From Pseudomonadota bacterium (GTDB lineage: Bacteria > Pseudomonadota > Gammaproteobacteria > Burkholderiales > Rhodocyclaceae), in NCBI GenBank assembly GCA_018262235.1, contig JAGTRY010000027.1, positions 1 through 38,455 on the forward strand: a stretch of DNA of 38,455 bases, given 5' to 3'. Under the pieces are notes generated by a model. That model worked only from the letters and a program-made list of their open reading frames with translations. It had not been told where the DNA came from and made no database searches. The position numbers and the translations under genes are program-made. Positions 17,599 through 24,050 of the stretch are shown here, one piece after another. Within the stretch, counting starts at the first letter, position 1, and each line of letters starts with the position of its first letter.

Positions 17599-17670
17599 TT
17601 GATTCTCCGGCGTTCAGCCTCCAGGCCAGCCAGTGGCTGACCTGTGGTGCTGTCTGTAGGGGTAGAGGAA

Positions 17671-18930
17671 TCAGGCCTTGATCTTGAAGCCGGCTGCGTA
17701 CCTGGCCGGGTCTTTACCATCCCACACCACACCGTCGATGAGTTTCGAGCTACGCATGTCGGACTTCGGTACTGGTGCTTTGACGATGGCGGCGGCTTGC
17801 TTGTAAAGATCGGTCTGGTTGATCTTCCTGGCTACGCCGAGGTAATCCACGTCTCCTTTGAGCAAGCCCCAGCGCTTGTGCTGGGTCAGGAACCACATAC
17901 CGTCAGAGAGATAGGGGAAGTTCACCAATCCGTCGTTGTAGAACTTCATGTAGTTCTTTTCGGTCCAGGTTTTGCCCAGACCGTTCTCGTACTGGCCGAT
18001 CATGCGACTGCGAATGACATCGGTATCCGTGTTGATATAGGACTTGGCAGATACGGTTTCGGCCGTCTTGCTGCGGTTCATCGGGCTGGCATCGATCCAC
18101 ATCGACGCTTCGAGAATCGCACAGATCATGGCGCGAGCCGTGTTCGGGTATTTGGCGACAAATTCAGCAGTGGTGCCGAGTACTTTTTCCGGGTGGTCGA
18201 CCCAGATGTCCTGACTGGTAACCGCGGTGAAGCCGACCTTGTCGATGATGGCGCGCTGGTTCCACGGCTCGCCGACGCAGAATCCATCCATGTTGCCGAC
18301 ACGCATGTTGGCCACCATCTGCGGGGGAGGCACGACAATCGATTTGACATCCTTCATCGGGTTGATGCCATGGGCGGCCAGCCAGTAGTAGAGCCACATG
18401 GCATGGGTGCCGGTCGGGAAGGTCTGGGCGAAGGTGTACTCCTTGTCTTTCTTGGCGATCAGTTTGGCAAGCGAAGGACCATCGACCGCGCCTTTATCGC
18501 GCATTTCATTGGAGAGCGAGATGGCCTGACCGTTGTTGTTGATCGTCATGAGTACAGCCATATCTTTCTTCGGCCCACCGATGCCCAGATGAACGCCATA
18601 GACCAGACCATAGAGCACATGGGCGGCGTGGATTTCGCCATTGACGAGTTTGTCTCGCACGCCGGCCCAGGAAGCTTCTTTCGTGGCGTTGATTTTGATG
18701 CCGTATTTCTTGTCCAGTCCCAGCACGCTGGCCATGACGACAGAGGAACAATCGGTTAGCGGGATGAAACCGATATTCACTTCAGTGAGTTCGGGTTTGT
18801 CGCTACCGGCCGCCCAGGCTGCGCTGGTGGGGAGCAGGCCGCTGGTGGCCACGGCTGCAGCGCTGCTCATGGCAACACTTTGCTTGAGGAAGCTGCGTCG
18901 GCTGAGATGGGCATCAGGTTTCTCCGTCAT
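17671..18930 (-). CDS. nrtA: Nitrate ABC transporter substrate-binding protein NrtA
   Basis: Periplasmic receptor for nitrate. From ATG 18930 (GGAG just upstream) the protein is 419 residues and begins with a twin-arginine signal, SRRSFLKQ at about 10-17, followed by a hydrophobic stretch and a probable AWA cleavage site. The mature part contains the NrtA/CmpA-type segments NIGFIPLTDCSSVVMA, GVHLGIGGPKKDMAVLMTINNNGQA, FCVGEPWNQRAI and WVDHPEKVLGTTAEF. The export signal argues that this is NrtA and not its cytoplasmic paralogue NasS. First structural gene of the operon, preceded by a regulated leader. The upstream in-frame extension runs through the leader terminator and is rejected. Confidence 0.95.
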   Translation of the reverse strand: MTEKPDAHLSRRSFLKQSVAMSSAAAVATSGLLPTSAAWAAGSDKPELTEVNIGFIPLTDCSSVVMASVLGLDKKYGIKINATKEASWAGVRDKLVNGEIHAAHVLYGLVYGVHLGIGGPKKDMAVLMTINNNGQAISLSNEMRDKGAVDGPSLAKLIAKKDKEYTFAQTFPTGTHAMWLYYWLAAHGINPMKDVKSIVVPPPQMVANMRVGNMDGFCVGEPWNQRAIIDKVGFTAVTSQDIWVDHPEKVLGTTAEFVAKYPNTARAMICAILEASMWIDASPMNRSKTAETVSAKSYINTDTDVIRSRMIGQYENGLGKTWTEKNYMKFYNDGLVNFPYLSDGMWFLTQHKRWGLLKGDVDYLGVARKINQTDLYKQAAAIVKAPVPKSDMRSSKLIDGVVWDGKDPARYAAGFKIKA

Positions 18931-18967
18931 GGTTTTCTCCAGGGAATTCGATTTATGTGTGAGGCTG

Positions 18968-19030
18968 AAAAACAAAAACGGCGTCGCAGCTTCCCGTGCC
19001 ATGCAGAGCAAGGGAGAGCTGGACGCCGTT
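18968..19030 (-). terminator. Intrinsic terminator in the nrtA leader
   Basis: On the minus strand AACGGCGTC (19030-19022) pairs perfectly with GACGCCGTT (18985-18977). The stem continues inward through AGCT/AGCT and CCC/GGG, and the hairpin is followed by TTTTTGTTTTT. It lies 38 bases upstream of the nrtA ATG, inside the leader and not at a gene end, so it should block the whole operon unless antitermination occurs. Confidence 0.85.
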
Positions 19031-19083
19031 GTCCATACAAGCCGTCATTGACTTGACTTCATGGACTACATAGCAGGCTACGT
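19031..19083 (-). promoter_or_regulatory. ANTAR-type target hairpins (NasT binding) in the nrtA leader
   Basis: The minus-strand RNA holds a 6-bp hairpin at 19055-19038, CAAGUC-AAUGAC-GGCUUG, whose hexaloop has A at position 1 and G at position 4, the known ANTAR recognition signature. An outer stem, GTCCAT/ATGGAC (19066-19061 with 19036-19031), encloses it. One base upstream is another hairpin, ACGTAGC-CT-GCTATGT (19083-19068), a candidate for the first hairpin, though its loop does not match the A1/G4 rule. The element directly abuts the leader terminator. NasT, encoded just upstream, is the obvious ligand (inference). Confidence 0.72.
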
Positions 19084-19248
19084 GCCAGAGTCATGAAAAC
19101 CTTGAAAACCAAAGGGATGGCGGATTAGACAGGGGAAGGTTCAAGCACGGATGAAGTAAAAACGGGCACTGCGGCAGTGCGAAAATGGAGGGCTTGCACC
19201 ACTTTGATCTAAATCAAAAGCCATGCTTAAACAAAGGTTTTCAGGCAC
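19084..19248. promoter_or_regulatory. Upstream part of the nrtA leader / promoter region
   Basis: This stretch continues the gene-free interval of about 320 bp between nasT and nrtA. It should contain the operon promoter. It includes a GCACT/AGTGC hairpin at about 19166-19180 and an FNR-type box annotated separately. I find neither a clear -10 hexamer nor a sigma-54 GG-N10-GC promoter here. A long-range pairing CTTGA/TCAAG around 19100-19146 is possible but weak. Confidence 0.4.
19204..19217. promoter_or_regulatory. FNR/Dnr-family box upstream of nrtA
   Basis: TTGAT-CTAA-ATCAA matches the FNR consensus TTGAT-N4-ATCAA at all ten defined positions. It lies 32 bp after the nasT stop codon and about 275 bp before the nrtA start, upstream of the leader hairpins, where an activator could act on the operon promoter. 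The protein that binds is not known from the sequence; FNR/Anr/Dnr-type regulators share this core. Confidence 0.6.
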
Positions 19249-19827
19249 TTAGCCGATCAACAGCTCCGCTGCCGAGACTATTTGAGCAGCGGCTTCGCCA
19301 AGTTTGAGGCCGCGTTCCATCGCCATTTTGCGCAACGCGTGGTATGCCTCGTCTTCACTCATTTTGCGTGACTTCATCAGCCAACCCTTGGCACGATCAA
19401 TGACAACGCGTTCGGAGAGCTTGCGCTGGGCAATGTTCCGTTCTTCCCGCAATGCCTGGTAATCATCGAAACGGGCCATGGCCACCTTGAGCAAGGCTTC
19501 CAGGCGGGAGGGGGCAAGCCCATCCACCACATAGGACGAGACGCCTGCGCGCATGGCTTGGCGGATTACGTCATCGGCGTCGTCTTCGGCAAACATCAAG
19601 ACCGGATGCGGAAAGCTGCGGTCCAGCACGGCAAGGTTCTCAAGGGTGTCGCGGCTGGGTGAGTCGGTATGGATCAGGATCACGTCCGGATGCAGGCTGC
19701 ACACCTTGTCGTGCAGGTCGAGTGCATCGGGCAGCACAGCTGCAACCATATGCCCGGCACGGGTCAAACCCTCGCAAATTTCCAGCGCGCGTTCCTGGAC
19801 TTCGTCAATGACGAGGATCTTGAGCAT
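19249..19827 (-). CDS. nasT: Nitrate-responsive ANTAR antiterminator NasT
   Basis: RNA-binding regulator that stabilises hairpins in nitrate assimilation leaders and lets transcription pass a terminator. The 192 residues comprise a receiver-like N-terminal domain (about 1-120) and a C-terminal ANTAR domain (about 125-190) with the three-helix pattern ERVVIDRAKGWLMKSR, SEDEAYHALRKMAM and LGEAAAQIV. At the position of the phosphoacceptor Asp (DVILIHTDSPS) there is His53, so classical phosphorylation is unlikely, as expected for NasT, which is controlled by the sensor NasS. No nasS gene is next to it in this window. It is upstream of nrtA on the same strand. Confidence 0.9.
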   Translation of the reverse strand: MLKILVIDEVQERALEICEGLTRAGHMVAAVLPDALDLHDKVCSLHPDVILIHTDSPSRDTLENLAVLDRSFPHPVLMFAEDDADDVIRQAMRAGVSSYVVDGLAPSRLEALLKVAMARFDDYQALREERNIAQRKLSERVVIDRAKGWLMKSRKMSEDEAYHALRKMAMERGLKLGEAAAQIVSAAELLIG

Positions 19828-19937
19828 TTTCTGAGGCAGCCTGGGTTCGTTTAGGGAACTTGAGCAAAAGTTGCGCCAAGTTTCGGGCAGAGGCGCAGTC
19901 TCAGGCCAAACGCTAGCGAGTGGAATGATGTATCCGC

Positions 19938-19966
19938 TTGCTCTGAAAGGGCTTAGGTATTAGAAT
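19938..19966 (+). promoter_or_regulatory. Sigma-70 promoter of the rpsF operon
   Basis: TTGCTC (19938-19943) and TAGAAT (19961-19966) are separated by exactly 17 bp and lie about 70 bp upstream of rpsF. Transcription would begin near 19973, leaving a leader of about 59 nt that includes the candidate S6:S18 structure. Confidence 0.6.
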
Positions 19967-19979
19967 CCTTGGTTCCCTT

Positions 19980-20006
19980 GCTCTACCGGTACGCATGCCG
20001 GGGAGC
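19980..20006 (+). promoter_or_regulatory. Candidate S6:S18-binding leader motif
   Basis: In the rpsF leader GCTC and GAGC form an outer stem, and GGTA-CGCA-TGCC an inner hairpin, separated by an asymmetric TACC/GGGG region. Leaders of rpsF-rpsR operons in many bacteria carry a structure with a CCG bulge that mimics the 16S rRNA site of the S6:S18 complex and mediates feedback repression. The location and the CCG next to the inner hairpin fit, but I judged this by eye only. Confidence 0.5.
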
Positions 20007-20031
20007 TGTCATCAACCCGTAAGGAGTCTGC

Positions 20032-20445
20032 ATGCGACATTACGAAATCGTATTCATTGTCCATCCGGATCAAAGCGAGCAAGTGCCCGCGATGATCGAG
20101 CGCTACAAAGCCACTGTGGCTGCGCGCAATGGACTGATCCACCGTCTGGAAGACTGGGGCCGCCGTCAACTGGCTTACCCGATCCAGAAGATTCACAAGG
20201 CCCATTATGTTCTGATGAACATCGAAGTGGACCAGGAAACTCTCGACGAGATCGAGCACGCGTTCAAGTTCAATGATGCTGTGCTGCGCCATCTCACCAT
20301 CAAGACGAAGAAGGCTGTGACCACTCCGTCGCCGATGATGAAGGAAGAGAAGTCCCGCTCGCTGACGGCTGCTCCGGTTGAAGAAGCCAAGGTTGAAGCG
20401 CCTGCTGCCGAGCAATCCGTTGCCGCAGCCCAGCCTGAAGCCTGA
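20032..20445 (+). CDS. rpsF: 30S ribosomal protein S6
   Basis: Component of the platform of the small ribosomal subunit, bound as a heterodimer with S18. The protein starts [18 protein letters not shown] and contains [16 protein letters not shown] and the acidic-alanine-rich C-terminal tail common in proteobacterial S6. Its 137 residues are normal. The start has a strong AAGGAG eight bases upstream. First gene of the rpsF-priB-rpsR-rplI operon. Confidence 0.98.
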   Translation: MRHYEIVFIVHPDQSEQVPAMIERYKATVAARNGLIHRLEDWGRRQLAYPIQKIHKAHYVLMNIEVDQETLDEIEHAFKFNDAVLRHLTIKTKKAVTTPSPMMKEEKSRSLTAAPVEEAKVEAPAAEQSVAAAQPEA

Positions 20446-20450
20446 TTGGA

Positions 20451-20759
20451 GTGAATGCAGAAAACACGCTTCGGATTACCGGGACCCTCGTTGCACGTGA
20501 AAACCTGCGATGGACTCCCGCCAGATTGCCGGTGCTGGAATTCCGCATCGAGCATATATCCCGGCAGATGGAAGCCGGTACCGAACGCGAAGTTTCCTGC
20601 GAACTGACCATCAGGGCTCTTGGCCCGGCAGCACAGCAGATCGAAGTGGTAGCACTGGGAACCGAGTTGTTGATTGAAGGTTTTGTCGCTGCAAAAAGTG
20701 CGAAAAACCGGTCTCCTGTGCTGCACATCAGAACATTTGAATTGTTGGAAGGAAATTGA
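20451..20759 (+). CDS. priB: Primosomal replication protein N, PriB
   Basis: Single-stranded-DNA-binding OB-fold protein that helps PriA reload the replicative helicase at collapsed forks. The 102-residue frame begins [28 protein letters not shown], closely matching PriB of other proteobacteria, and ends with [12 protein letters not shown]. Its position between rpsF and rpsR is the conserved one. The only usable start is GTG 20451, five bases after the rpsF stop; the GGAG just before it is too close for normal initiation, so coupling to rpsF translation is likely. Confidence 0.92.
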   Translation: MNAENTLRITGTLVARENLRWTPARLPVLEFRIEHISRQMEAGTEREVSCELTIRALGPAAQQIEVVALGTELLIEGFVAAKSAKNRSPVLHIRTFELLEGN

Positions 20760-20761
20760 TC

Positions 20762-21037
20762 ATGGCATTCAAGCCTGGCAAGAAAGACGAAAAAAAGGGC
20801 GGCAATCGCGGTGGTGGCTTGTTCAAGCGCCGCAAGTTCTGCCGTTTCTCCGCTGAGAAGATCGAAGAGATCGACTACAAGGACATCGAAATCCTCAAGG
20901 ATTTCATCACCGAACACGGCAAGATCATGCCGGCGCGCATCACCGGCACCAAGTCCGGCTATCAACGTCAGTTGTCGACCGCCATCAAGCGCGCCCGTTT
21001 CCTGGCGCTGATGCCGTACACCGACCTGCACCAGTAA
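20762..21037 (+). CDS. rpsR: 30S ribosomal protein S18
   Basis: Small-subunit protein that pairs with S6. The 91 residues contain the [19 protein letters not shown] and [19 protein letters not shown] segments typical of S18, followed by the basic [13 protein letters not shown] end. I choose ATG 20762 over TTG 20756 because GGAAGGAA precedes it and homologues begin at this point. Only one Cys is visible, so this is a zinc-free type. It follows priB by two bases. Confidence 0.97.
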   Translation: MAFKPGKKDEKKGGNRGGGLFKRRKFCRFSAEKIEEIDYKDIEILKDFITEHGKIMPARITGTKSGYQRQLSTAIKRARFLALMPYTDLHQ

Positions 21038-21052
21038 TCCGGAGGAAAAACG

Positions 21053-21502
21053 ATGCAAATCATTCTGCTTGAAAAAGTCGTCAACCTCGGCAACCTCGGT
21101 GACGTGGTCAAGGTCAGGGAAGGCTATGCCCGCAATTTCCTGATCCCGACGGGTCGTGCCAAGCGTGCTACCACTTCCAACCTGGCTGAATTCGAATCCC
21201 GTCGCGCCGAACTCGAACGCGTTGCCGGTGAAAAGCTGGCTGCCGCTCAAGCTGCTGCCGAAAAGATCAGTGGCCTTACGGTTCAGATCGTTCGCAAGGC
21301 GGGTGTCGATGGTCGTCTGTTCGGTTCCGTGACGACCGCTGATATTGCTGAAGCGCTGGTTGCTCAAGGGCAACAAGTTGAAAAGGCTGCTGTGCGTTTG
21401 CCGAACGGCGCGATCAAGCTGGTTGGTGACAGCCAGATCGAATTGGCGCTGCACACCGACGTGGTGGTGCCCATCACTGTTTCCGTGCTTGGCGAACACT
21501 GA
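21053..21502 (+). CDS. rplI: 50S ribosomal protein L9
   Basis: Large-subunit protein near the L1 stalk that influences reading-frame maintenance. The 149 residues show the N-terminal [19 protein letters not shown] and the [12 protein letters not shown] motif, the connecting helix rich in Glu and Ala, and the C-terminal domain ending [22 protein letters not shown] precedes the ATG. It is the last gene of the operon and is followed by a strong terminator. Confidence 0.98.
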   Translation: MQIILLEKVVNLGNLGDVVKVREGYARNFLIPTGRAKRATTSNLAEFESRRAELERVAGEKLAAAQAAAEKISGLTVQIVRKAGVDGRLFGSVTTADIAEALVAQGQQVEKAAVRLPNGAIKLVGDSQIELALHTDVVVPITVSVLGEH

Positions 21503-21534
21503 TCTTGCGGCACCCTCAGGGGTGCAGTGATCAA

Positions 21535-21562
21535 AAAAGGGCTGCGAAATTGCAGCCCTTTT
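21535..21562 (+). terminator. Terminator after rplI
   Basis: AAAAGGGCTGC (21535-21545) pairs with GCAGCCCTTTT (21552-21562) around a six-base loop, followed by further T residues (TTTTGTTTTT). The flanking A and T runs make it potentially active in both directions. The IS3 remnant begins nine bases later. Confidence 0.9.
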
Positions 21563-21624
21563 GTTTTTCTTGACCCGTCCTGCCCTGAGTTGACACCTTT
21601 TCATGCCATGAAAGGGGAAGTCAG

Positions 21625-21819
21625 TTGGAGCCAGAGAAGAAGAGGACACCGCGTGACTACACGCTGGCTTTTAAATTATCGGTTGTCGATCAAGTCGAAA
21701 AGGGCGAGCTGAGCTACAAAGAGGTCCAGGCTCGCTACGGCATTCAAGGTCGTTCAACGGTTTTGAAGCGGCTACGCAAGCATGGCCGTCAAGACAGGGG
21801 TGGCTCACGTGCTCAATGA
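21625..21819 (+). pseudogene. IS3 orfA fragment (helix-turn-helix part)
   Basis: The frame from TTG 21625 (GGGGA a few bases upstream) encodes the N-terminal DNA-binding region of an IS3-type OrfA: TPRDYTLAFKLSVVDQVEKG, then YKEVQARYGIQGRSTVLKRLRKHG. After about residue 57 the normal leucine-zipper end of OrfA is missing, and the frame runs into unrelated residues and a stop where orfB sequence begins. It is a truncated, non-functional remnant. Confidence 0.8.
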
Positions 21820-22066
21820 CTGACGGCTATGATTGCTACCAGAACGCCTTGGCAGAGCGCGTCATGGCATCCTGAGGAACGAATTCCTGCTGCATCGACC
21901 CGCCGACATTGAACAGGCTCGACGCATGGTCAGTGATTCAGTGAAGCTCTATAACCAGCAAAGACCGCATTTGTCCTTGAAAATGAAAACGCCCGATGAG
22001 GTTCATCGGGCGTCTATTGAGGAGATCAACCAGAGCGAAAATCTACGCTCGCAGGTGTCAACCTAA
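21817..22066 (+). pseudogene. IS3 orfB fragment (C-terminal DDE part), frameshifted
   Basis: Only the last part of the integrase domain remains. YDCYQNALAERV carries the final Glu of the DDE triad, and YNQQRPHLSLKMKTPDEVHRAS is the typical C-terminus. The two are in different frames. At about 21862-21870 one A appears to be missing: restoring GTCAATGGC for GTCATGGC gives a continuous RVNGILRNEF. The two catalytic Asp residues are lost in the internal deletion, so the protein cannot be active. Confidence 0.8.
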
Positions 22067-22082
22067 TTCAGGCGGGTCAGTA

Positions 22083-23030
22083 TCAAGCGTGTCGCCAAGC
22101 GTGTACAGCGGTTTCGATGTGCTGCGTAGAGTGCCGGTCCAGACAATCGAATTCCATCAGCCCGGACCAGTTTTCGCGGAACTGGCGTAGCCAGGTGAGC
22201 TGGCGCTTGGCGAGCTGGCGCGTTGCGGCAATGCCCTTGAAGCGCAGCGTTTCCGCATCGATCTCGCCATCGAGGAATTCCCACATCTGGCGATAACCTA
22301 CGCAGCGCATGGAAGTCATGGTGAGGTTGAGTTGATAACGCTGGCGCAAGCCGCGTACTTCATCTTCGAAGCCTGCCGCCAGCATTGCATCGAAGCGCTG
22401 TGCGATGCGTTCGTGCAGTACGCTACGATCCGAAGGCGCCAGAGCGAGCGGCAGATAATCAATTGCCGGTCCGGTTTCTGCCTCCCGGCGTGCATAGCTT
22501 TCCGCCAGTGGCCGGCCGGTGACGCGTACGATTTCCAGCGCACGTTGAATGCGTTGGGCATCGTTCGGGTTCAGGCGTGCCGCCGCGTCGGCATCCAGCG
22601 CTGCGAGCTCGGCATGCAGTGCTGGCCAGCCTTGTGCTGCGGCTTGTGCTTCGATTTCAGCACGCAAGCCCGCATCGGCTTGTGGCAGATCGGAGAGTCC
22701 GTCGAGCAATGCCTTGAAGTACAGCATGGTGCCGCCCGCCAGCAATGGAATCTTTCCGCGGGCGCTGATCTCGCTGATCAAACGCAGTGCGTCGGCACGA
22801 AAGCGTGCGGCCGAATACGCCTCTTCCGGCGAAACGATGCCGATGAGATGATGCGGGCAGAGGGCCAGCTCCGTTGCATCGGGTTTGGCTGTGCCGATAT
22901 TCATGTCGCGAAACACCAGTGCCGAATCCACGCTGATGATTTCGATGGGCAAGCTGCGCGCCAGGTGCAGCGCGCAAGCCGTTTTGCCGCTTGCAGTGGG
23001 GCCCATCAAGAGAATGGCGGCGAGACGCAT
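22083..23030 (-). CDS. miaA: tRNA dimethylallyltransferase MiaA
   Basis: Adds a dimethylallyl group to A37 of tRNAs that read codons starting with U. The protein, 315 residues from ATG 23030, has the P-loop GPTASGKT (10-17), the [19 protein letters not shown] substrate segment, the [12 protein letters not shown] motif, [16 protein letters not shown] and the C-terminal CVGYRQMW helix. No Shine-Dalgarno precedes the chosen start (the upstream strand reads CCTCC), which lies only 19 bp from the start of the divergent gumN-like gene. The stop codon is three bases from the IS3 right end, so the element landed just at the 3' edge without visibly truncating the protein. Confidence 0.95.
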   Translation of the reverse strand: MRLAAILLMGPTASGKTACALHLARSLPIEIISVDSALVFRDMNIGTAKPDATELALCPHHLIGIVSPEEAYSAARFRADALRLISEISARGKIPLLAGGTMLYFKALLDGLSDLPQADAGLRAEIEAQAAAQGWPALHAELAALDADAAARLNPNDAQRIQRALEIVRVTGRPLAESYARREAETGPAIDYLPLALAPSDRSVLHERIAQRFDAMLAAGFEDEVRGLRQRYQLNLTMTSMRCVGYRQMWEFLDGEIDAETLRFKGIAATRQLAKRQLTWLRQFRENWSGLMEFDCLDRHSTQHIETAVHAWRHA

Positions 23031-23049
23031 GTTGCTGGAGGTAGTCAGG

Positions 23050-23934
23050 ATGCAGGGTTTCCGGAAGTGCTTGGTTTTGGTGTTCTGTGCGTGGAGCGTA
23101 CTGGCGCAGGCCGCGAACGAACCCTTGCCGCTGTGGGAGGCGAGTCGGCCCGATGGGGGCACAGTGTATCTGTTCGGCTCTATTCACGTCTGCAACACAA
23201 GCTGTTTTCCCTTGCCGGATGCCGCTTTGAAACGCCTGGATGCAAGCAAGCTACTGGTGGTGGAGCTTGATCCACAGCGCCCAGAGGCCCAGGAAAAGCT
23301 CATGGCGGCCGCCATGCTGCCAGGCGGGCAACGCCTCTCTGCGCGTTTGTCTGATGCCGACTGGCGGTCCGTGAAAAGTGCCGCTGCCGGGCTGGGCATG
23401 CCTGCCGAAAGCCTGGACGTGATGCAGCCCTGGATGGTCAGCATGTTTCTGAGTCTGCTGGGGGCGCAGCAGGCGGGTTACGACGTTTCGCAAGGTATCG
23501 ATCTTGCCTTCATGCAGCGTGCCGGCGAACGTGGCCTGGCACTGGAAGAGCTGGAAAACGTCGATATCCAGATCGCAGCGCTCAGTGCCGGTTCTGAAAG
23601 CGAGCAGCGGGAGGCTCTGCGGCTGACAGCCAACCAGCTGCAGGCCGGGCGTATGCGAACTTATCTGGAGGCCATGGTCCTTGCATGGAAATCAGGCGAT
23701 CTGGCGACGTTGAACCGTTTGATGCGTGAGGATATGCCGGCCAATTCAAAGCTGAGCCGGGCCTTGATCGAAGATCGGAATGCGACGATGGCTGCACGCA
23801 TCGCGCAGCGCATGCAGGATGGCCGCACACGCTTCGTGGTCGTTGGCGTGGCGCATCTGCTTGGAAATGAGGGCATTCCGGGATTGTTGGCGAAACGTGG
23901 TTACCGTGTGCGACAGTTGCGTCACGATGACTGA
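23050..23934 (+). CDS. TraB/GumN-family protein, exported
   Basis: A 294-residue member of the TraB/GumN family (Tiki-related), whose bacterial role is poorly defined. The start at 23050 follows GGAGGT by seven bases and gives a signal peptide [21 protein letters not shown], cleaved before ANEP. The mature protein contains the family landmark LFGSIHVCN near residue 42, with its GxxH-type histidine, a conserved [10 protein letters not shown] region, and the C-terminal [19 protein letters not shown] with a second conserved His. Relatives have been proposed to be metal-dependent peptidases. It is divergent from miaA; the MFS gene downstream is 116 bp away and may be separate. Confidence 0.87.
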   Translation: MQGFRKCLVLVFCAWSVLAQAANEPLPLWEASRPDGGTVYLFGSIHVCNTSCFPLPDAALKRLDASKLLVVELDPQRPEAQEKLMAAAMLPGGQRLSARLSDADWRSVKSAAAGLGMPAESLDVMQPWMVSMFLSLLGAQQAGYDVSQGIDLAFMQRAGERGLALEELENVDIQIAALSAGSESEQREALRLTANQLQAGRMRTYLEAMVLAWKSGDLATLNRLMREDMPANSKLSRALIEDRNATMAARIAQRMQDGRTRFVVVGVAHLLGNEGIPGLLAKRGYRVRQLRHDD

Positions 23935-24050
23935 ACAGGGCGTTGCCTGTGCAAACGCAAAATCAGCTTTGAATATCGTGACGGATTCCGTGCATAGCCG
24001 CTTGCTGGTCTCGACTGACTCTGCGAGTCTTTAGCCTTATTCCGCGAAAG

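Larger units (their letters stand above)
19828..20031. promoter_or_regulatory. Divergent region nasT / rpsF
   Basis: Contains the leftward promoter of nasT, which I cannot identify, and the rightward promoter and leader of the ribosomal operon, annotated separately. The nasT ATG has only a weak ribosome binding site. Confidence 0.4.
21571..22079 (+). mobile_element. Internally deleted IS3-family element with both terminal repeats
   Basis: The left end (21571-21597) and right end (22054-22079) are inverted copies sharing TGACCCG at the tips and GTTGACACC at the inner edge. Between them are the start of an orfA-type transposase gene and the end of an orfB-type integrase gene, fused by loss of the middle; 509 bp remain of what is normally a 1.2-1.5 kb element. 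No direct repeat of the target is evident at the flanks (TCT against GTA). It inserted between the rplI terminator and the miaA stop codon. It cannot encode transposase, but intact ends could still be mobilised by a related copy elsewhere (inference). Confidence 0.85.

Noticed and set aside
17644-18759. 371-codon open frame antisense to nrtA
   Set aside because: The nrtA product has full family similarity and a Tat signal; the antisense frame has no ribosome binding site or domain.
19140-19248. Sigma-54 promoter for the nitrate operon
   Set aside because: I looked for GG-N10-GC elements on the minus strand in the gap and found none with acceptable flanks.
20300-21649. 449-codon frame antisense to the ribosomal protein operon and IS edge
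   Set aside because: It crosses four convincing genes and a terminator on the opposite strand and has no domain features.
21568-22082. Target-site duplication around the IS3 remnant
   Set aside because: The three bases on either side (TCT and GTA) differ, so no duplication can be claimed.
22885-23049. Longer N-terminus for the gumN-like gene from 22885
   Set aside because: The extension overlaps miaA, lacks similarity and hides a good signal peptide and ribosome binding site at 23050.
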